Assembly: GCF_037963835.1 (NCBI RefSeq)
Contig: NZ_CP150145.1
Coordinates: 5,890,001-5,954,000, forward strand
Direction: 5' to 3'
DNA: 64,000 nucleotides
Source: Paenibacillus sp. FSL H8-0332
GTDB lineage: Bacteria; Bacillota; Bacilli; Paenibacillales; Paenibacillaceae
Both the position numbers and the translations under genes were made by a program. The notes under the pieces were generated by a model, which was not told the DNA's origin, made no database searches, and worked only from the letters and a program-made list of their open reading frames with translations. Positions 8,868-17,020 of the stretch are shown one piece after another. How positions within the stretch are numbered: the stretch's first letter is position 1; every line of letters starts with the position of its first letter.

Positions 8868-10046
8868 GTGAAAACTGCAATGTGGCTGTACCTCTTCATG
8901 TTCCTGGCGTTCTTCGATTTGCATGCCCAGTATCCTATCCTGACACCCTTTGCCATGTCACTGGGAGCGGGCCCCGCCTTTATCGGCTGGATGATGGGGA
9001 TGTATTCCCTGACCCACCTCCCTGGCAATCTGCTGGCCGGTGTGCTTGTAGACCGCAACGGCAGCCGCCGCTATATCGTGTTTGCCCTTACCATAGCAGG
9101 GCTGATCCTGCTCTTGCAGGCCCATGCCCAGCTGCCTTGGCATCTGCTCGTGCTGCGGGCGGCGAGCGGGTTCGCCTTGGCCTTCCTCTCCCCTGCCTGT
9201 ATGACCCTCTTGGCCTCGCTCTCATCTGATCCTGCGACGCAGGGCAAATACATGTCAGGCAACGGAATTATCCACACGCTGGCTTCGGTGGTCTCCCCTG
9301 CCGCTGGAGCCTTCATCGTAGCCAAAGCCGGTTATTCCGGCACGTTCAGTACATTAGGGTGGCTCCTGATCTTCACCGGTGTGATGGCCTTCTTCAGTGT
9401 GCCGAAGCATAATCCGGCCCTGGCCCTGCATAAGCCTGCACTCCCGGATAAGGAGAAACTGCAGCCCGGGCTGGCCGCTACCGCCCAGCCTACCGTCTCC
9501 AGACGTTATTATCTGCTGCCCTTCTTCGTCTCCTGCTCCCAGGGCGTACTGTTCTTCGAGCTTCCGCTGTCACAAGGACAGGACGGAATGGTCTCCACCG
9601 GAATTCTGCTCTCTCTGCTCAGCCTTGGGGCGCTGGCGACCCTCTGCCTGTTCTTCCTGAACCGCTTCTCCCCGGGCATCCGGATTGCCGCTGCCCTGCT
9701 GGGGATGGCTCTCTGCTTCTTCACCCTGGCTGCCTTCCGCAGCATCCCGGCCGGAGTGGTTCTCTTCCTGCTTGGTTCAGCAAAAGGGGTGTTATTCCCG
9801 GCAATGGCCTCTCTCTTCATCAGCCTGGGCAGCGCAGGACGGCTGGGCCGGACCTTCTCGCTGCAATCCATTGCCATGTCCCTCGGGGCCTTCGCTGGAC
9901 CTGTAGCCGCCGGACAGCTAAGAGAGTATGTCTCCCCCTACTTCATCGCCTTCGTACTGCTGATGACAGCTCTTATGCTTCTGCCTCCGGGCAGATCAGG
10001 CCGTCTCTCCTCCTACGCTCACGGCTGGAACAGCCCTGCCGCCTGA
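8868..10046 (+). CDS. MFS transporter
   Basis: A 392-residue integral membrane protein of the major facilitator superfamily with about 12 hydrophobic segments. The loop between the second and third helices reads GVLVDRNGSRRY, the family's D-R-x-G-R/K motif A. The N-terminal half carries the longest cytoplasmic loop before residue 210, as expected between helices 6 and 7. The GTG at 8868 is the best start because GGAGGTG lies 6 bases upstream; the in-frame GTG at 8859 overlaps that site. It stands alone, divergent from the minus-strand block to its left. The substrate cannot be predicted; drug or metabolite efflux is usual for this size class. Confidence 0.85.
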   Translation: MKTAMWLYLFMFLAFFDLHAQYPILTPFAMSLGAGPAFIGWMMGMYSLTHLPGNLLAGVLVDRNGSRRYIVFALTIAGLILLLQAHAQLPWHLLVLRAASGFALAFLSPACMTLLASLSSDPATQGKYMSGNGIIHTLASVVSPAAGAFIVAKAGYSGTFSTLGWLLIFTGVMAFFSVPKHNPALALHKPALPDKEKLQPGLAATAQPTVSRRYYLLPFFVSCSQGVLFFELPLSQGQDGMVSTGILLSLLSLGALATLCLFFLNRFSPGIRIAAALLGMALCFFTLAAFRSIPAGVVLFLLGSAKGVLFPAMASLFISLGSAGRLGRTFSLQSIAMSLGAFAGPVAAGQLREYVSPYFIAFVLLMTALMLLPPGRSGRLSSYAHGWNSPAA

Positions 10047-10156
10047 ATGCGACATTTCCCGGGGAATGAATACATATTGTTCCGCCACGCTGTTAAAAAT
10101 AGCGCAGCTTAGGTACAATATCGTCATAACAACTAAGATCCGGGGGCTGATTGCAT

Positions 10157-10516
10157 ATGTCCATCACCATTATTGTCGAAGGCAAGAACGACCGCAGCAG
10201 GCTGAGGCGGCTGCTTGAACCAGAGGTCGACATTCTATGCACCTTCGGTACGCTGAATACCCTGAAGCTGGAATCCCTGCGAAATACCATCCGGGACGGG
10301 GAAGTCTACCTGTACATGGACAATGACAGCTCAGGCAAAAAAATCCGTGCAGTCCTGCGTGACGCCTTTCCCGATGCCGTTCATATGTATACCCGCAAGG
10401 GTTATGCCGGCGTGGAAGGGACGCCAGATGAATATAACATCACCCAGCTGGAGAAGGCCGGACTTGATGATTTCATTATTTACCCCCAGCCGTATCCGCA
10501 GGGAATAGAAGGATAA
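10157..10516 (+). CDS. Small stand-alone TOPRIM domain protein
   Basis: A 119-residue protein that is essentially one TOPRIM fold, the metal-binding domain of primases, topoisomerases and M5-type RNases. The catalytic Glu is in IIVEGKNDR at the N-terminus, and the acidic DxD is in LYMDNDSSGKKI. No helicase or zinc-finger part is present. RNase M5 is longer, so this may be a related small nuclease-like protein of the toprim-like family seen in Firmicutes. ATG 10157 is taken as start (GGGGG 10 bases upstream); a TTG two codons earlier is an alternative. A strong bidirectional terminator follows. Confidence 0.8.
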   Translation: MSITIIVEGKNDRSRLRRLLEPEVDILCTFGTLNTLKLESLRNTIRDGEVYLYMDNDSSGKKIRAVLRDAFPDAVHMYTRKGYAGVEGTPDEYNITQLEKAGLDDFIIYPQPYPQGIEG

Positions 10517-10556
10517 TTCATCGCATGAAGCATATACATTCTTAACCTTTCACCAC

Positions 10557-10610
10557 AAAACGAGGGTGTCCTGTGCAGCAGCTCCACTGCTCCACGGACA
10601 CCCTCGTTTA
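10557..10610. terminator. Bidirectional rho-independent terminator
   Basis: AAACGAGGGTGTCC and GGACACCCTCGTTTA form a long stem flanked by A- and T-rich ends, between the convergent TOPRIM (+) and Sco (-) genes. It can serve both. Confidence 0.85.
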
Positions 10611-10623
10611 TTGCGTTCCTGTG

Positions 10624-11241
10624 CTATTCACGGGCCAGCTTCTTAACCGTTCTGGCCAGAAACTCCGGTGTTACATTCTCCGTATCCCCGGCATCGTACA
10701 ATCCTCGGAGCCGGTTGTTCTTGTCCACCAGGCCAATGAGGTTCGCGTGGGCGAAATCATCCTTGCTTGTGCCGTAGATCAGCACCTTGAAGGACTCCGC
10801 TGCCAGCTTGCGTACCTGCTCCTGATCCCCCCGCAGGAAATACCAGCCGTTATAATCAGCATGAAACTTGTCGGCGAAGGCCTTGATCGCTTCCCTTGTA
10901 TCATTCTTCGGATCAAAAGAAATCGAGACGAATTCAACGTCTTTACCGAAGCTGCCATCCTTAACCAATATATCCTGCGTCTCTGACAGCATATAGGTGG
11001 TAATCGGACACACATCGGGACAGACCGTGAAGAAGAAATAGACCAGCCTTGCTGTGCCTGCCGTATCCGCCAGACTGATCTGCTTTCCGTCCACATTCTC
11101 CAGAGAGAAGTCCTGTACCTGACCGATGACAGGCAGCTTCTTCTCACCGAACCCAAAGGACTGGACTGCCAGATAGCCAGCCATAATGATTGCAATTAGC
11201 AGCAGCAGCCAGGTCCACTTGTAGCGCTTCAAGGTCTGCAT
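10624..11241 (-). CDS. SCO1/SenC family copper chaperone
   Basis: A 205-residue membrane-anchored thioredoxin-fold protein. One N-terminal membrane helix (residues 10-28) is followed by the Sco domain. The copper ligands are visible: Cys74 and Cys78 in TVCPDVCP and His165 in FAHANLIG. Proteins of this family deliver copper to the CuA centre of cytochrome c oxidase subunit II, or keep its cysteines reduced, on the outer face of the membrane. The gene lies 31 bp downstream of ctaB on the same strand, so heme O synthesis and CuA assembly are likely co-transcribed. The structural oxidase genes are not in this window. Confidence 0.93.
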   Translation of the reverse strand: MQTLKRYKWTWLLLLIAIIMAGYLAVQSFGFGEKKLPVIGQVQDFSLENVDGKQISLADTAGTARLVYFFFTVCPDVCPITTYMLSETQDILVKDGSFGKDVEFVSISFDPKNDTREAIKAFADKFHADYNGWYFLRGDQEQVRKLAAESFKVLIYGTSKDDFAHANLIGLVDKNNRLRGLYDAGDTENVTPEFLARTVKKLARE

Positions 11242-11272
11242 AGGACGCCCTCCCCCTCTATCCTAAGAATGC

Positions 11273-12205
11273 TTACACGTGAATGGTATTCAGCACCAGG
11301 GCAATCAGACTTAACGTCAGATAATTAATGGAGAAGAGGAAGCTTTTCTTCGCCCATACCTCATCATCCTTTGCCTTGAATCCGATTAGAGTTAAGTAGA
11401 GCCAGCCCACTGAGAGGGCCAATGATACAACCAGATAATAAACACCTGCATAATCATAGGCATACATCAGCACAGGCACCGGCAGCAGCAGCGCCACATA
11501 AGGAATCATCTGGAATTTGGTGCGGCGCGTCCCCTTCACAACCGGAAGGAGCGGAAATCCTGCTGCTCTGTACTCCTCCTTGCGGCGGATGCCAAGTGCC
11601 CAGAAATGGGGCGGCTGCCACAGAAAGAGCATTGCGAACAGCAGCCAGGCTCCGAGATCCACTGTTCCTGTAACAGCCACATAGCCGATGACAGGAGGCA
11701 TAGCCCCCGAGATCGCACCTACCGAGGTGCTCCAGGTAGAGGTTCTTTTGAGCCAAAGGGTGTACACTACAACATATACGAACATGCCGACTATGCCGAA
11801 CAACCCGGCAAGTACGCCGCAGAATGCGAACAGCACGCCCAGCCCGGCAATGCCGAGTCCAATGCCATAGATAAGTACCGTTGTCGGCTTCAGCCTTCCT
11901 GTAGGCAATCCGCGTTCCCGGGTCCGTTCCATCTTCATATCCAGATCGCGGTCAAAATAATTATTGAAGACACAGGCTGAAGCCATGACCAGCATGGTAC
12001 CGAGCAAAGTCAGAATCAGACGGCCATACTGTACATCCCAGCCTGATGCCACCCAGTAGCCTGCGAATGCCGCAATCAGATTGGAGCGGATAATGCCGGG
12101 CTTCGTAACGGTAATAAAGTCACGCCAGCTTGCACCTTCCGGTGGAGACTTGGCAGACATTGATGCGGAATCAGAAGAAGCTTGATATCTCAATTGATTG
12201 TCCAC
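11273..12205 (-). CDS. ctaB: Protoheme IX farnesyltransferase
   Basis: A 310-residue polytopic UbiA-family prenyltransferase that converts heme B to heme O, a step toward the heme A of cytochrome oxidase. The prenyl-diphosphate/Mg binding motif is visible as N81...D85...D89 in NNYFDRDLDMKMERTRERG. A second motif region with MPPVIGY and TLWLKRTSTWS also fits CtaB. About nine membrane segments are present, with a short Ser-rich polar N-terminus. The start is ATG at 12205, behind AGGAGG. A good sigma-A promoter is seen at 12256-12285. It is the first gene of a ctaB-sco pair and divergent from the yfhP-like gene. Confidence 0.94.
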   Translation of the reverse strand: MDNQLRYQASSDSASMSAKSPPEGASWRDFITVTKPGIIRSNLIAAFAGYWVASGWDVQYGRLILTLLGTMLVMASACVFNNYFDRDLDMKMERTRERGLPTGRLKPTTVLIYGIGLGIAGLGVLFAFCGVLAGLFGIVGMFVYVVVYTLWLKRTSTWSTSVGAISGAMPPVIGYVAVTGTVDLGAWLLFAMLFLWQPPHFWALGIRRKEEYRAAGFPLLPVVKGTRRTKFQMIPYVALLLPVPVLMYAYDYAGVYYLVVSLALSVGWLYLTLIGFKAKDDEVWAKKSFLFSINYLTLSLIALVLNTIHV

Positions 12206-12255
12206 GTATCGGGTTCCTCCTTCTAGGGAACTTCTAACACTCCGCTATTAACTTT

Positions 12256-12285
12256 ATCATAGCAAACTGGGAAAGACTTTGACAA
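12256..12285 (-). promoter_or_regulatory. Sigma-A promoter of ctaB-sco
   Basis: On the minus strand TTGTCA (12285-12280), an 18-base spacer and TATGAT (12261-12256) lie about 50 bases before the ctaB start. Confidence 0.65.
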
Positions 12286-12411
12286 TGATTGACCATGATG
12301 TTCATTAATTCGACAATTACGTGACAATATTTATTTCCCCGTCCGTAAATAACTGAGCCCAATAATGGGTAGTTATTAATAGAGAACTTCCGTACAAAGG
12401 AGATCTGACTA

Positions 12412-13416
12412 ATGGATACTGCCACACATTTTGTTATGGGACTTGGACTTGCAGGTCTGTCCTTCGTCGATCCGCTCGTCGCTTCGAATGGAACGCTTGC
12501 CGGAGCAGTGATGGTAGCTACTGTACTGGCTTCTCAAGCACCGGATGCCGATACCGCCCTGCGTCTGAAGGATAACGCGGTATATATCCGCAATCACAGG
12601 GGAATTACTCATTCCCTGCCCTTTTTACTGCTGTGGCCGGCATTGATCACAGTAGTCATCGGACCGTTGTTCGGCTTCACGGACCTGAGCACCTTAAGCC
12701 ATATCGCGCTCTGGAGCTTCATCGGCGTTGCCGTCCATGTATTCTCCGATCTGTTCAACACCTACGGGACTCAGGCTGCCCGCCCGTTCACCGAGAAATG
12801 GATCGCCTGGAACATCATCCATATCTTCGATCCGTTTATCTTCGGCAGCCATGCCGCAGCGATTATTCTCTGGATCAGCGGAATGGTGCCGCCCGCTCCG
12901 CTGTTCATTACCTTGTATGCCTGCATCGTGTTGTATTACATTTGGCGTACCCTGGTGCATGCACGCATTACACGCAGCATCCAGAACAAGGATGTTCACC
13001 ACCATGCAGGTGACCGTTATTATGTGATCCCCACCATTTCGCCAACGCGGTGGAATGTGGTCAAAGCCAAACCGGACGGCAGCTACAACGTAGGACTGCT
13101 GAACAGCGGACGGCTGGAATGGTTCAAGCATGCGGTGTGCTCCACTCACCCCGCCGTCGAGTATTCCAAATCCCATCCGGATATCCAGTCCTTCCTGTAC
13201 TTCACCTCGTACGCCGTAGCGGAGGTTGAGGAGCTGCCCTCTGGTTATATTGTACGCTGGGGAGATGTCCGTTATTTACACCGTAAGCAATTCCCGTTCG
13301 TGGCGGTCCTGGTAATGGACCATGAGTATAGACCGCTGAATACTTATGTCGGCTGGCTAAGCAGCGAGAAGCTGGACGAGCGCTTCGCCATTGATCCGGG
13401 AACAGTCAAGCTGTAG
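12412..13416 (+). CDS. YfhP/YdjM-like membrane-bound metal-dependent hydrolase
   Basis: A 334-residue protein of the YdjM/YfhP (DUF457) family. The N-terminal half has several membrane segments with conserved His/Asp clusters: MDTATHFVMG at the very start, QAPDADT near residue 45, NHRGITHS near residue 63 and HVFSDLFNTYG near residue 105. These are thought to form a metal site. The C-terminal 150 residues are soluble and mixed alpha/beta. Homologues are called membrane-bound hydrolases, some related to phospholipase-type HD proteins; the substrate is not established. The ATG has AAAGGAGAT 7 bases upstream. A strong terminator follows at 13433, so it is a single-gene unit divergent from ctaB. 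Confidence 0.86.
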   Translation: MDTATHFVMGLGLAGLSFVDPLVASNGTLAGAVMVATVLASQAPDADTALRLKDNAVYIRNHRGITHSLPFLLLWPALITVVIGPLFGFTDLSTLSHIALWSFIGVAVHVFSDLFNTYGTQAARPFTEKWIAWNIIHIFDPFIFGSHAAAIILWISGMVPPAPLFITLYACIVLYYIWRTLVHARITRSIQNKDVHHHAGDRYYVIPTISPTRWNVVKAKPDGSYNVGLLNSGRLEWFKHAVCSTHPAVEYSKSHPDIQSFLYFTSYAVAEVEELPSGYIVRWGDVRYLHRKQFPFVAVLVMDHEYRPLNTYVGWLSSEKLDERFAIDPGTVKL

Positions 13417-13432
13417 GAAGTTTTTTGAAGAC

Positions 13433-13467
13433 AGATGGCATCTGCCGGAGCAGATGCCATCTTTTTA
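13433..13467 (+). terminator. Rho-independent terminator of the yfhP-like gene
   Basis: AGATGGCATCTGC, loop CGGA, GCAGATGCCATCT: a perfect 13-bp stem followed by TTTTAATT. Confidence 0.9.
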
Positions 13468-13551
13468 ATTACGTTAACCCTAAAATACATAAACTACCTG
13501 TTCCAGCAAGAAAATGAGTCAGCCTTGCTATGTAGTCAGAGGCCAAGCTCA

Positions 13552-13729
13552 GATGTTGTAAATATTGCAACACTGAATCGTGATACTGGGCTAGTTGTAT
13601 GGAATGTTGCATGAATTGCAGGAATTTCTTCGCTCAGCTGCTTGGAGGAGGAAGAGTGCTGCCTTTTGTGCAACATTTTTTGATTAGCAGCGATTTATTA
13701 ATGGGAATGTTGCAATTTGTGCAGGATTA
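13552..13729 (-). repeat. Dispersed intergenic repeat, family B, copy 1
   Basis: A non-coding, AT-rich stretch of about 178 bp whose minus strand aligns colinearly with 42575-42755. Shared blocks in order are AATCCTGC.CAAA..., CAACATTCC, GCAATTC.TGCA, ATACAAC, and finally GTGTTGCAATAT.TACAACAT. It is dense in short TTGCA/TGCAA and TTGTA/TACAA words. A 70-codon plus-strand ORF across it (13599-13811) has no ribosome site and looks spurious. The rest of 13468-13967 holds only this repeat and the hairpin at 13897. Confidence 0.62.
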
Positions 13730-13896
13730 TCTAGCTCATATGATATATTATAGGCTATATTTACCGGGGAGCCATTCTCTTGACGCCCCCTTGACGCCCG
13801 GGTCGGCATAAGGCACAATCACAATAAAGCGGTTACAGCGCAGCATGTATTTACTCACCATATTTACTTACTATATTCACTTACATTCAAACTGAT

Positions 13897-13927
13897 AATC
13901 CCGGAGTGCTTCCTGCACTCCGGGATT
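13897..13927. other. Perfect 13-bp hairpin without T-run
   Basis: AATCCCGGAGTGC, loop TTCCT, GCACTCCGGGATT. Neither strand has a clear T-tract after it. It may be an atypical terminator or an element in the leader of the small gene at 13968. Confidence 0.5.
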
Positions 13928-13967
13928 CACCTAACGCTATTGCAAACAGAAAGGAAGGCTGGAACAT

Positions 13968-14159
13968 ATGAGTAAAGGTCTGTCACTATGGTTCGCCTGC
14001 TCTTCAATTCTATTACTCACAGCAGCTTCCATCTCGATCAGCTATAACATTTGGCTGGCACTGCTGCTCGGCGCGCTGTGCGTGCTCAACATCGGCTGGG
14101 GCTTCATCGTCAAAGCCAGGCTGAGACGCAAGGCGGAGAGCAACCAACCTACCCCTTAA
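13968..14159 (+). CDS. Small hypothetical membrane protein (63 aa)
   Basis: A short ORF with AAGGAAGG 8-9 bases before its ATG. The product has two hydrophobic stretches (LSLWFACSSILLLTAASIS and IWLALLLGALCVLNIGWGF) and a basic tail (KARLRRKAES). This is a plausible two-helix membrane peptide, not recognised as a family. It converges on trpS; the stop codons overlap by a few bases. The coding case rests on the ribosome site and the helix pattern alone. Confidence 0.5.
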   Translation: MSKGLSLWFACSSILLLTAASISISYNIWLALLLGALCVLNIGWGFIVKARLRRKAESNQPTP

Positions 14160-15151
14160 CTTAGGCGGGCAGGCAGGAAGCCCATCCGTCCCTTCACGCC
14201 CTCCAGCGTCCGTGCGGCATTCATACGCGCATTCTCAGCGCCCTGAGCTAGAATATCGCTAAGCATCCCTGAGCTGCGGATGTCCTGGTATCTTTGCTGG
14301 ATCGGCTCAAGCAGGGCTACGACTACTTCAGCCAGCTCTTTTTTGAAGCCGCCGTACATTTGACCTTCATACTGGTCGGCAATCTGCTGCAGGCTCATTC
14401 CCGAGCACTCGGCATAGATGCTCATCAGGTTGCTGATCTCCGGCTTACCCGCCTGGTCGAAGACGACCTCACGTCCGGAATCCGTTGTAGCCCGGCTGAT
14501 CTTTTTGCGGATCACATCAGGCGGGTCCAGAAGATTGATTCTGCTGCCGGGATTAGGATCGCTTTTACTCATCTTCTTGGTGCCGTCATCCAGGGACATG
14601 ATCCGCGCCCCGACTTCTGGAATGTAAGGCTCAGGGATCGTAAAGAATTCACCGAACCGGTGATTGAAGCGTCCCGCAAGGTCCCGGGTCAGCTCCAAAT
14701 GCTGCTTCTGGTCTTCGCCTACCGGTACCAGATCCGCATTGTAGACCAGAATATCGGCGGCCATCAACGACGGATAGACGAACAGACCTGCGCCCACGGA
14801 TTCTTTACCTGCCGACTTATCCTTGAACTGTGTCATCCGCTCCAGCTCACCCATAGCAGTAAGAGTCGTCAGAATCCAGCCTAGCTCGGCATGCTGCGGC
14901 ACGTGGGACTGCATGTAGACATGCGCAATGGACGGATCAATGCCTGCGGCCAGATACAGGGCGGCTACCGATTCCGAATTCTCGCGCAAGGCTGCGGGGT
15001 CCTGGGCTACCGTAATGGCATGCAGATCGACCACCATGAAGTAACATTCGTATTCCTTTTGAAGCTTGACGAAATTCTTGATTGCCCCGATATAATTACC
15101 GAGTGTGAGTGAACCGCTGGGCTGTATGCCCGACAATACTTTTTTAGTCAT
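14156..15151 (-). CDS. trpS: Tryptophanyl-tRNA synthetase
   Basis: A 331-residue class I aminoacyl-tRNA synthetase that charges tRNA-Trp. The ATP-binding signatures are present: the HIGH-equivalent in GIQPSGSLTLGNYIGA at the N-terminus, and KKMSKSDPN (KMSKS) near residue 195. DLVPVGEDQKQHLELTRDLA is the typical TrpRS stretch for dimer and tRNA contacts. The ATG at 15151 has GGAGG 8 bases upstream; an upstream in-frame ATG has no ribosome site and would run into the T-box terminator. Expression is controlled by a T-box leader. Confidence 0.97.
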   Translation of the reverse strand: MTKKVLSGIQPSGSLTLGNYIGAIKNFVKLQKEYECYFMVVDLHAITVAQDPAALRENSESVAALYLAAGIDPSIAHVYMQSHVPQHAELGWILTTLTAMGELERMTQFKDKSAGKESVGAGLFVYPSLMAADILVYNADLVPVGEDQKQHLELTRDLAGRFNHRFGEFFTIPEPYIPEVGARIMSLDDGTKKMSKSDPNPGSRINLLDPPDVIRKKISRATTDSGREVVFDQAGKPEISNLMSIYAECSGMSLQQIADQYEGQMYGGFKKELAEVVVALLEPIQQRYQDIRSSGMLSDILAQGAENARMNAARTLEGVKGRMGFLPARLS

Positions 15152-15194
15152 CCTCTTATCCTCCATCATCATTAAATGTCCGCTAGCGCAAAGA

Positions 15195-15475
15195 ACGCAA
15201 AAAGGCCCCACATCCGCAAGGGACGTGAGACCGTGGTACCACCCTTATTCGCTGCCTGGAGTCCCCGGAGGGAACTTACGCAAACAGCCTTGGCTTCCGT
15301 TAACGGGGAAGGGCCGGCCGGTCTACTTGAGGCCTATGCAGCCTGTTCGATCGCGGCGCTCGAGGGTCCATTCAGTCAGAGGTGCACCACCGGTTCACAT
15401 CAGCCACCGGCTTTCTGGAGGTACAGTCCATGCTTACTTGTCCCTGTCATCACATTGCCTGTATTTCATTGATGC
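15195..15475 (-). promoter_or_regulatory. T-box riboswitch (tRNA-Trp) upstream of trpS
   Basis: On the minus strand the leader carries the near-invariant T-box GGGTGGTACCACG (15244-15232), which pairs with the NCCA end of uncharged tRNA. A terminator follows directly: GGTCTCACGTCC pairs with GGATGTGGGGCC and is followed by TTTTTGCG. In the stem I region the context CTGAATGGACC places a TGG (complement of 15368-15370) where the specifier codon should be, matching tryptophan. High uncharged tRNA-Trp would favour the antiterminator and trpS transcription. Confidence 0.92.
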
Positions 15476-15479
15476 CTCC

Positions 15480-15508
15480 ATCATAGAGCGAGCCGGAGAA
15501 GTTGTCAA
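15480..15508 (-). promoter_or_regulatory. Sigma-A promoter of the trpS leader
   Basis: Perfect -35 TTGACA (15508-15503), 17-base spacer, -10 TATGAT (15485-15480), just before the T-box leader. Confidence 0.85.
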
Positions 15509-15599
15509 ATCGCTAACCTCTGCCGGATAAATCTGGTATGATAAGGGTATTCGTGTGTATGTAATTCTGATTACAGCTTATCAAAGGAGCATATCTCTT

Positions 15600-16568
15600 A
15601 TGAAACAGGTGACCAAAGGACAGTGGAATGGTTATGATACGTATATTTTGCATAGCCGCGAACTGGAAGTCACACTTCTGCCCCGGCTGGGTAATAACGT
15701 AATTTCATTATGGGACCGCATTATGGAGCGGCAAATCCTCCGTCAGCCGGATGAGAGCGACCTGGCTTCCTATATGCAGAAACCTTATCACTTCGGCCTG
15801 CCGCTCCTGGTGCCGCCAGGGCGTATACGCGGCGGGAGCTTCGTGTTCGACGGCACAAGCTATCAGTTCGACCGGAATGCGGGAGAACATCATATTCACG
15901 GATTGCACCGCGCCCAGGCCTGGTGTGTCAGCGATATTGAAGAGGACGAGGAAGGCTGTGCGGTCACCACTGAATTCATAACCACGGATGATCCGGAGTG
16001 GATCAGACAATTCCCCGAGCCGCTGAAGCTTGAAATGACCTTCCGTCTGCAGGATGACCGGCTCCAGCAGACGCTCAGGGTCACTCATCTCGGCACCAAG
16101 CGTGTTCCTTTCGGCGCAGGCTATCATACCTGGTTCATGCTGGACGGAACGCCCTCCCGCTGGAATGTTACCCTTCCTGCCGAAGCTGTCTGTGAGCTGA
16201 GTGAGGAACTTCTGCCTACCGGACAGCTATTGCCGCTTGGTGAGCTGGAGGGCCTGCCTACCCGCCTTAATCTTCAAGGTGCGGACCTGGATACCGTCCT
16301 GCGTATAGCCGAGCGCCAGCCTGCTGAGGCTGTACTGCTGCGGGAAGATGGCTACGGGCTTCGTTATTCATCCGATCCTGAGTTCTTCCGTCACTGGATT
16401 CTCTATACCAAAGGCGAAGCTGACCAGTTCCTGTGCATTGAACCGCTCACCTGCCTTCCGGATGCGCCTAATCTGCAGCAGGACGCTTCCCTCACCGGGC
16501 TGATCACGCTTGAACCCGGCCAGACACTTGTTCTGGGTAATACCCTGCAGATGATTTATCCGAAATGA
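15600..16568 (+). CDS. Aldose 1-epimerase family protein
   Basis: A 322-residue galactose-mutarotase-like beta-sandwich enzyme, probably cytoplasmic, that interconverts sugar anomers or related hexose derivatives. LLPRLGNNVISLWD near the N-terminus matches the family's opening strands. HHIHGLHRAQAW holds the conserved His (NxxHGL context), FGAGYHTWF gives the second catalytic-pocket His, and the conserved Glu falls near FLCIEPLTCLPDAPN at the end. The start is the ATG at 15600 behind AAAGGAG. It reads away from trpS and shares their divergent upstream region. The substrate is not evident. Confidence 0.87.
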   Translation: MKQVTKGQWNGYDTYILHSRELEVTLLPRLGNNVISLWDRIMERQILRQPDESDLASYMQKPYHFGLPLLVPPGRIRGGSFVFDGTSYQFDRNAGEHHIHGLHRAQAWCVSDIEEDEEGCAVTTEFITTDDPEWIRQFPEPLKLEMTFRLQDDRLQQTLRVTHLGTKRVPFGAGYHTWFMLDGTPSRWNVTLPAEAVCELSEELLPTGQLLPLGELEGLPTRLNLQGADLDTVLRIAERQPAEAVLLREDGYGLRYSSDPEFFRHWILYTKGEADQFLCIEPLTCLPDAPNLQQDASLTGLITLEPGQTLVLGNTLQMIYPK

Positions 16569-16611
16569 TAAATTTCATATAATTACCATCCTATAAAACT
16601 TTAAAAACCGT

Positions 16612-16641
16612 GCATGAATTCTCCCCCTCGCGCTCATACTA
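16612..16641 (+). promoter_or_regulatory. Sigma-G promoter of the SASP gene
   Basis: GCATG (16612-16616), 18 bases, CATACTA (16635-16641). This fits the forespore sigma-G consensus (GHATR, 17-18 bases, CATNHTA), as expected for a SASP gene. Confidence 0.75.
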
Positions 16642-16672
16642 TCTTCACAACGGGCGAAGGAGGTGAGCACAC

Positions 16673-16906
16673 ATGGGTCAAGCAGGTCAACAAAGTCGTG
16701 GTAGCCGTTCTAACAACCTGGTCGTTCCTCAAGCGAATGCAGCGCTGCAGCAGTTGAAATATGAAGCAGCACAAGAGCTTGGAGTAACTATCCCGGCTGA
16801 CGGTTATTATGGGAACTATACCTCCCGCGAAACTGGTTCTTTGGGAGGATATATCACCAAACGTCTGGTACAACTGGCAGAGCAACAACTGTCCGGTCGT
16901 TCGTAA
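16673..16906 (+). CDS. Alpha/beta-type small acid-soluble spore protein
   Basis: A 77-residue SASP that coats and protects DNA in the dormant forespore. It opens with a Gln/Gly/Ser-rich segment, then shows LVVPQANAALQQLKYEAA, the first helix region, and GGYITKRLVQLAEQQL, the second conserved helix. The germination-protease cleavage region is expected around YEAAQELG. The length is typical. AAGGAGGTG precedes the ATG, a sigma-G promoter lies upstream and a strong terminator downstream, so it is a monocistronic forespore gene. Confidence 0.96.
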   Translation: MGQAGQQSRGSRSNNLVVPQANAALQQLKYEAAQELGVTIPADGYYGNYTSRETGSLGGYITKRLVQLAEQQLSGRS

Positions 16907-16965
16907 TCGCTACCTTATCTTTACAATCCGTCTAAGCCGTGAGGCATAGACCGAGCAGCTTCACA

Positions 16966-17005
16966 GCCCTCCCGCGCTTCTCGTCGAAGCGCAGGGGGGC
17001 TTTTC
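16966..17005 (+). terminator. Terminator of the SASP gene
   Basis: GCCCTCCCGCGCTTC and GAAGCGCAGGGGGGC form a long stem around TCGTC, followed by TTTTCT. Confidence 0.88.
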
Positions 17006-17020
17006 TATATCTATATAGAA

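Noticed and set aside
13599..13811. 70-codon ORF in the gap after the yfhP-like gene
   Set aside because: It lies inside the family B repeat, lacks a ribosome site and has a repetitive, non-protein-like sequence.
16612..16641. Reading the SASP upstream region as a sigma-A promoter
   Set aside because: No TTGACA/TATAAT pair fits, whereas the sigma-G elements match with correct spacing.
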